DNA of 6,890 nt, from NCBI GenBank assembly GCA_002336975.1, contig DDFA01000120.1, forward strand, positions 4,818 through 11,707. The letters are read 5' to 3'. The notes below the pieces were generated by a model that saw nothing but the letters and a program-made list of their open reading frames with translations, was not told the DNA's origin and did not search any database. The first letter of the stretch is position 1, and every line of letters starts with the position of its first letter. The translations under genes were made by a program, and so were the position numbers. This stretch comes from Phyllobacteriaceae bacterium UBA1940 (GTDB taxonomy: Bacteria > Pseudomonadota > Alphaproteobacteria > Rhizobiales > Rhizobiaceae). Shown one piece after another: positions 5,569 through 6,890 of this stretch.

Positions 5569-5797
5569 TCATGACATGCCGGTAACACCACGCTCTTGAT
5601 GGCGCGAAGCCTCATTCACTGAAAGGTTTGTACTGCTTTCGAACCAGGTAACACTGGGTTTGACGCGGTTCTTTTGCTGCGCCTGACCGGTCCGCGTTCG
5701 ACGGCCGTATCTGTGTGACCGCATGGCGCCTGGCCCGCGACGAGGCCACTGGAAGCACCCCGATTCACAAGGGGAGCGATAAGGAGTTTGAAGCGTA

Positions 5798-6379
5798 ATG
5801 GCAACCCCGCAGAAGAAGTCCGCAGCGCGTAACGGTTTCAAGACCGGCGAGTTCATCGTCTACCCGGCGCACGGCGTTGGTCAGATCGTATCGATCGACG
5901 AGCAGGAAGTCGCGGGCCACAAACTCGAGCTTTTCGTGATCGATTTCCAGAAGGACAAGATGCGCCTCAAGGTTCCGGTCGCCAAGGCGACCTCGATCGG
6001 CATGCGCAAGCTGTCGGAGACCGATTATGTCGACCGCGCGCTGAAGGTTGTGCAGGGCCGCGCCCGCGTCAAGCGCACCATGTGGTCGCGCCGCGCCCAG
6101 GAATATGACGCCAAGATCAATTCCGGCGACCTGATCTCGATCTCGGAAGTCGTGCGCGACCTCTACCGCGCCGAGAACCAGCCGGAACAGTCCTATTCGG
6201 AACGCCAGCTCTATGAAGCGGCGCTCGACCGCATGGCGCGCGAGATCGCCGCCGTCAACAAGATGAGCGAGACCGAGGCAGTGCGCCTGATCGAGGTCAA
6301 CCTGAACAAGGGCCCCAAGCGCGGCGCCAAGGCCGATAACGAGGCCGAGGCCGATGCGGAGCAGGACGAAGCCGCCTGA
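5798..6379 (+). CDS. carD: CarD/CdnL family RNA-polymerase-binding transcription factor
   Basis: This 193-residue regulator binds the RNA polymerase beta subunit and the upstream fork of the open promoter, stabilising open complexes and supporting rRNA and biosynthetic transcription during growth. The N-terminal Tudor-like polymerase-interaction domain spans about residues 13-72 (FKTGEFIVYPAHGVGQI at 14-30, then the MRLKVPV strand at 55-61). The helical DNA-contact domain includes RARVKRTMWSRRAQEYDAKI (88-107). W96 is the counterpart of the CarD tryptophan that wedges into the -12 edge of the transcription bubble in mycobacterial and Thermus structures. The tail from about 172 is acidic and ends in Ala-Ala. 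The length is slightly over the usual 160-170 of the family because of this tail. AAGGAG at 5781-5786 is a strong ribosome-binding site, with a rather long 11-base spacer. A strong terminator follows, so carD ends its transcript. Confidence 0.95.
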   Translation: MATPQKKSAARNGFKTGEFIVYPAHGVGQIVSIDEQEVAGHKLELFVIDFQKDKMRLKVPVAKATSIGMRKLSETDYVDRALKVVQGRARVKRTMWSRRAQEYDAKINSGDLISISEVVRDLYRAENQPEQSYSERQLYEAALDRMAREIAAVNKMSETEAVRLIEVNLNKGPKRGAKADNEAEADAEQDEAA

Positions 6380-6404
6380 TACCGGGCAACCGCCGTCGGA
6401 AACC

Positions 6405-6433
6405 AAGGCCGCGTCGCCCGACGCGGCCTTTTT
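6405..6433 (+). terminator. Rho-independent terminator after carD
   Basis: AAGGCCGCGTC (6405-6415) pairs perfectly with GACGCGGCCTT (6420-6430) around a GCCC loop, followed by TTTTT (6429-6433, overlapping the stem base). It starts 26 bases after the carD stop and separates carD from the downstream ATPase gene. Confidence 0.9.
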
Positions 6434-6440
6434 CATTTCC

Positions 6441-6472
6441 AGACCTGTCTGAGCCCAGACCTGTTTGAGCTT
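6441..6472. repeat. Tandem 16-bp duplication
   Basis: AGACCTGTCTGAGCCC (6441-6456) is followed directly by AGACCTGTTTGAGCTT (6457-6472), 13 of 16 bases identical. It lies in the short gap between the carD terminator and the ATPase gene and probably reflects replication slippage. No function is evident. Confidence 0.6.
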
Positions 6473-6536
6473 TGCGGACTTGCGGCCCGTAGGCCGGCCC
6501 AATACTGTCCCGCCGGCAATGCACAAGGACCGAGAC

Positions 6537-6890
6537 ATGCGTTTTGAAGGAACCGACGCCTACGTCGCCGACAAGGATTTGATGGTGGCGGTCAATGCGT
6601 CGATCGCGCTGGAGCGGCCGCTGCTGGTCAAGGGCGAACCGGGCACCGGCAAAACCGAACTGGCGCGACAGGTAGCCTCGGCGCTAGGCCTCGACCTGAT
6701 CGAATGGCACGTCAAGTCGACCACCAAGGCGCAGCAGGGGCTCTACGAATATGACGCGGTTTCGCGCCTGCGCGACAGCCAACTGGGCGACGCCCGCTTC
6801 AACGACATCCGCAACTACATCAAGAAGGGAAAGCTGTGGGAGGCGTTCGCCGCCGGCAGGAAGGTGGTGCTGCTGATCGACGAGATCGAC
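6537..6890 (+). CDS. MoxR/CoxD-type AAA+ ATPase (N-terminal 118 codons; runs off window)
   Basis: This is a cytoplasmic AAA+ ATPase of the MoxR group, whose members often act as chaperones that insert cofactors or activate partner enzymes and are commonly encoded beside a von Willebrand factor A (CoxE-like) protein. The visible part starts MRFEGTDAYVADKDL, has Walker A GEPGTGKT (33-40) and reaches Walker B LLIDEID (112-118) exactly at the window edge. The WHVKSTTKAQQGLYEYDAV segment, about 62-80, is typical of this subgroup. Sensor motifs, the arginine finger and the lid are beyond the edge. The ATG at 6537 has AAGGA at 6525-6529; an in-frame ATG at 6519 would add 6 residues with no ribosome-binding site. 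It lies after the carD terminator, so it must have its own promoter. TTGCGG at 6480-6485 with TACTGT at 6503-6508 (17-base spacing) is a weak candidate. Confidence 0.85.
   Translation, partial: MRFEGTDAYVADKDLMVAVNASIALERPLLVKGEPGTGKTELARQVASALGLDLIEWHVKSTTKAQQGLYEYDAVSRLRDSQLGDARFNDIRNYIKKGKLWEAFAAGRKVVLLIDEID

Larger units (their letters stand above)
5466..5797. other. fdxA-carD intergenic region (332 bp) with three dyads
   Basis: There is no gene here. The first 100 bases hold three successive inverted repeats (5478-5498, 5508-5532, 5544-5568), described separately. The rest, 5570-5780, is less GC-rich than the genes and is probably the carD promoter and leader. TTGACG at 5660-5665 could be a -35, but no matching -10 is evident. 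A short imperfect hairpin (CCAG around GTAACA, 5645-5658) is also present. No riboswitch family was recognised. Confidence 0.6.

Overview
The window is GC-rich bacterial chromosome. Codon usage, the protein families and the gene order (SUV3-like RNA helicase, S4 RNA-binding protein, FdxA ferredoxin, CarD) point to an alphaproteobacterium of the order Rhizobiales, probably close to Mesorhizobium. That placement is inferred from family resemblance, not from a database search.

Layout. Positions 1-451 (minus strand) hold the first 150 codons of an aquaporin Z gene. Next is an unusually long, gene-free divergent region (452-1133) packed with ordered signals: exact GAAC-N7-GAAC / GTTC-N7-GTTC direct repeats (the alphaproteobacterial LexA-box pattern), a dense cluster of GANTC (CcrM methylation) sites, 11-bp tandem repeats, and CAACATGTTG palindromes. 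Many of these belong to an ~86-bp module present twice, exactly 283 bp apart. A plus-strand cluster follows: a 1106-codon SUV3/Ski2-type RNA helicase with a long low-complexity tail (1134-4454), a palindromic intergenic repeat (about 4488-4590), an Hsp15-like S4 RNA-binding protein (4627-5004), a seven-iron ferredoxin FdxA (5127-5465), a 332-bp region with three dyads, the RNA-polymerase-binding regulator CarD/CdnL (5798-6379), a strong intrinsic terminator (6405-6433), and the first 118 codons of a MoxR-type AAA+ ATPase (6537 to the window edge).

How the genes fit together. The helicase and the S4 protein both act on RNA, the ferredoxin is a housekeeping redox carrier, and CarD stabilises promoter open complexes at biosynthetic and rRNA promoters. 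Together they look like a conserved growth-linked core neighbourhood rather than an accessory island. No transposase, CRISPR, phage gene, tRNA or rRNA was seen. The coding content is ordinary. The unexpected part is the non-coding region between aqpZ and the helicase, whose duplicated, precisely spaced module and LexA-like/GANTC sites are not explained by either flanking gene.
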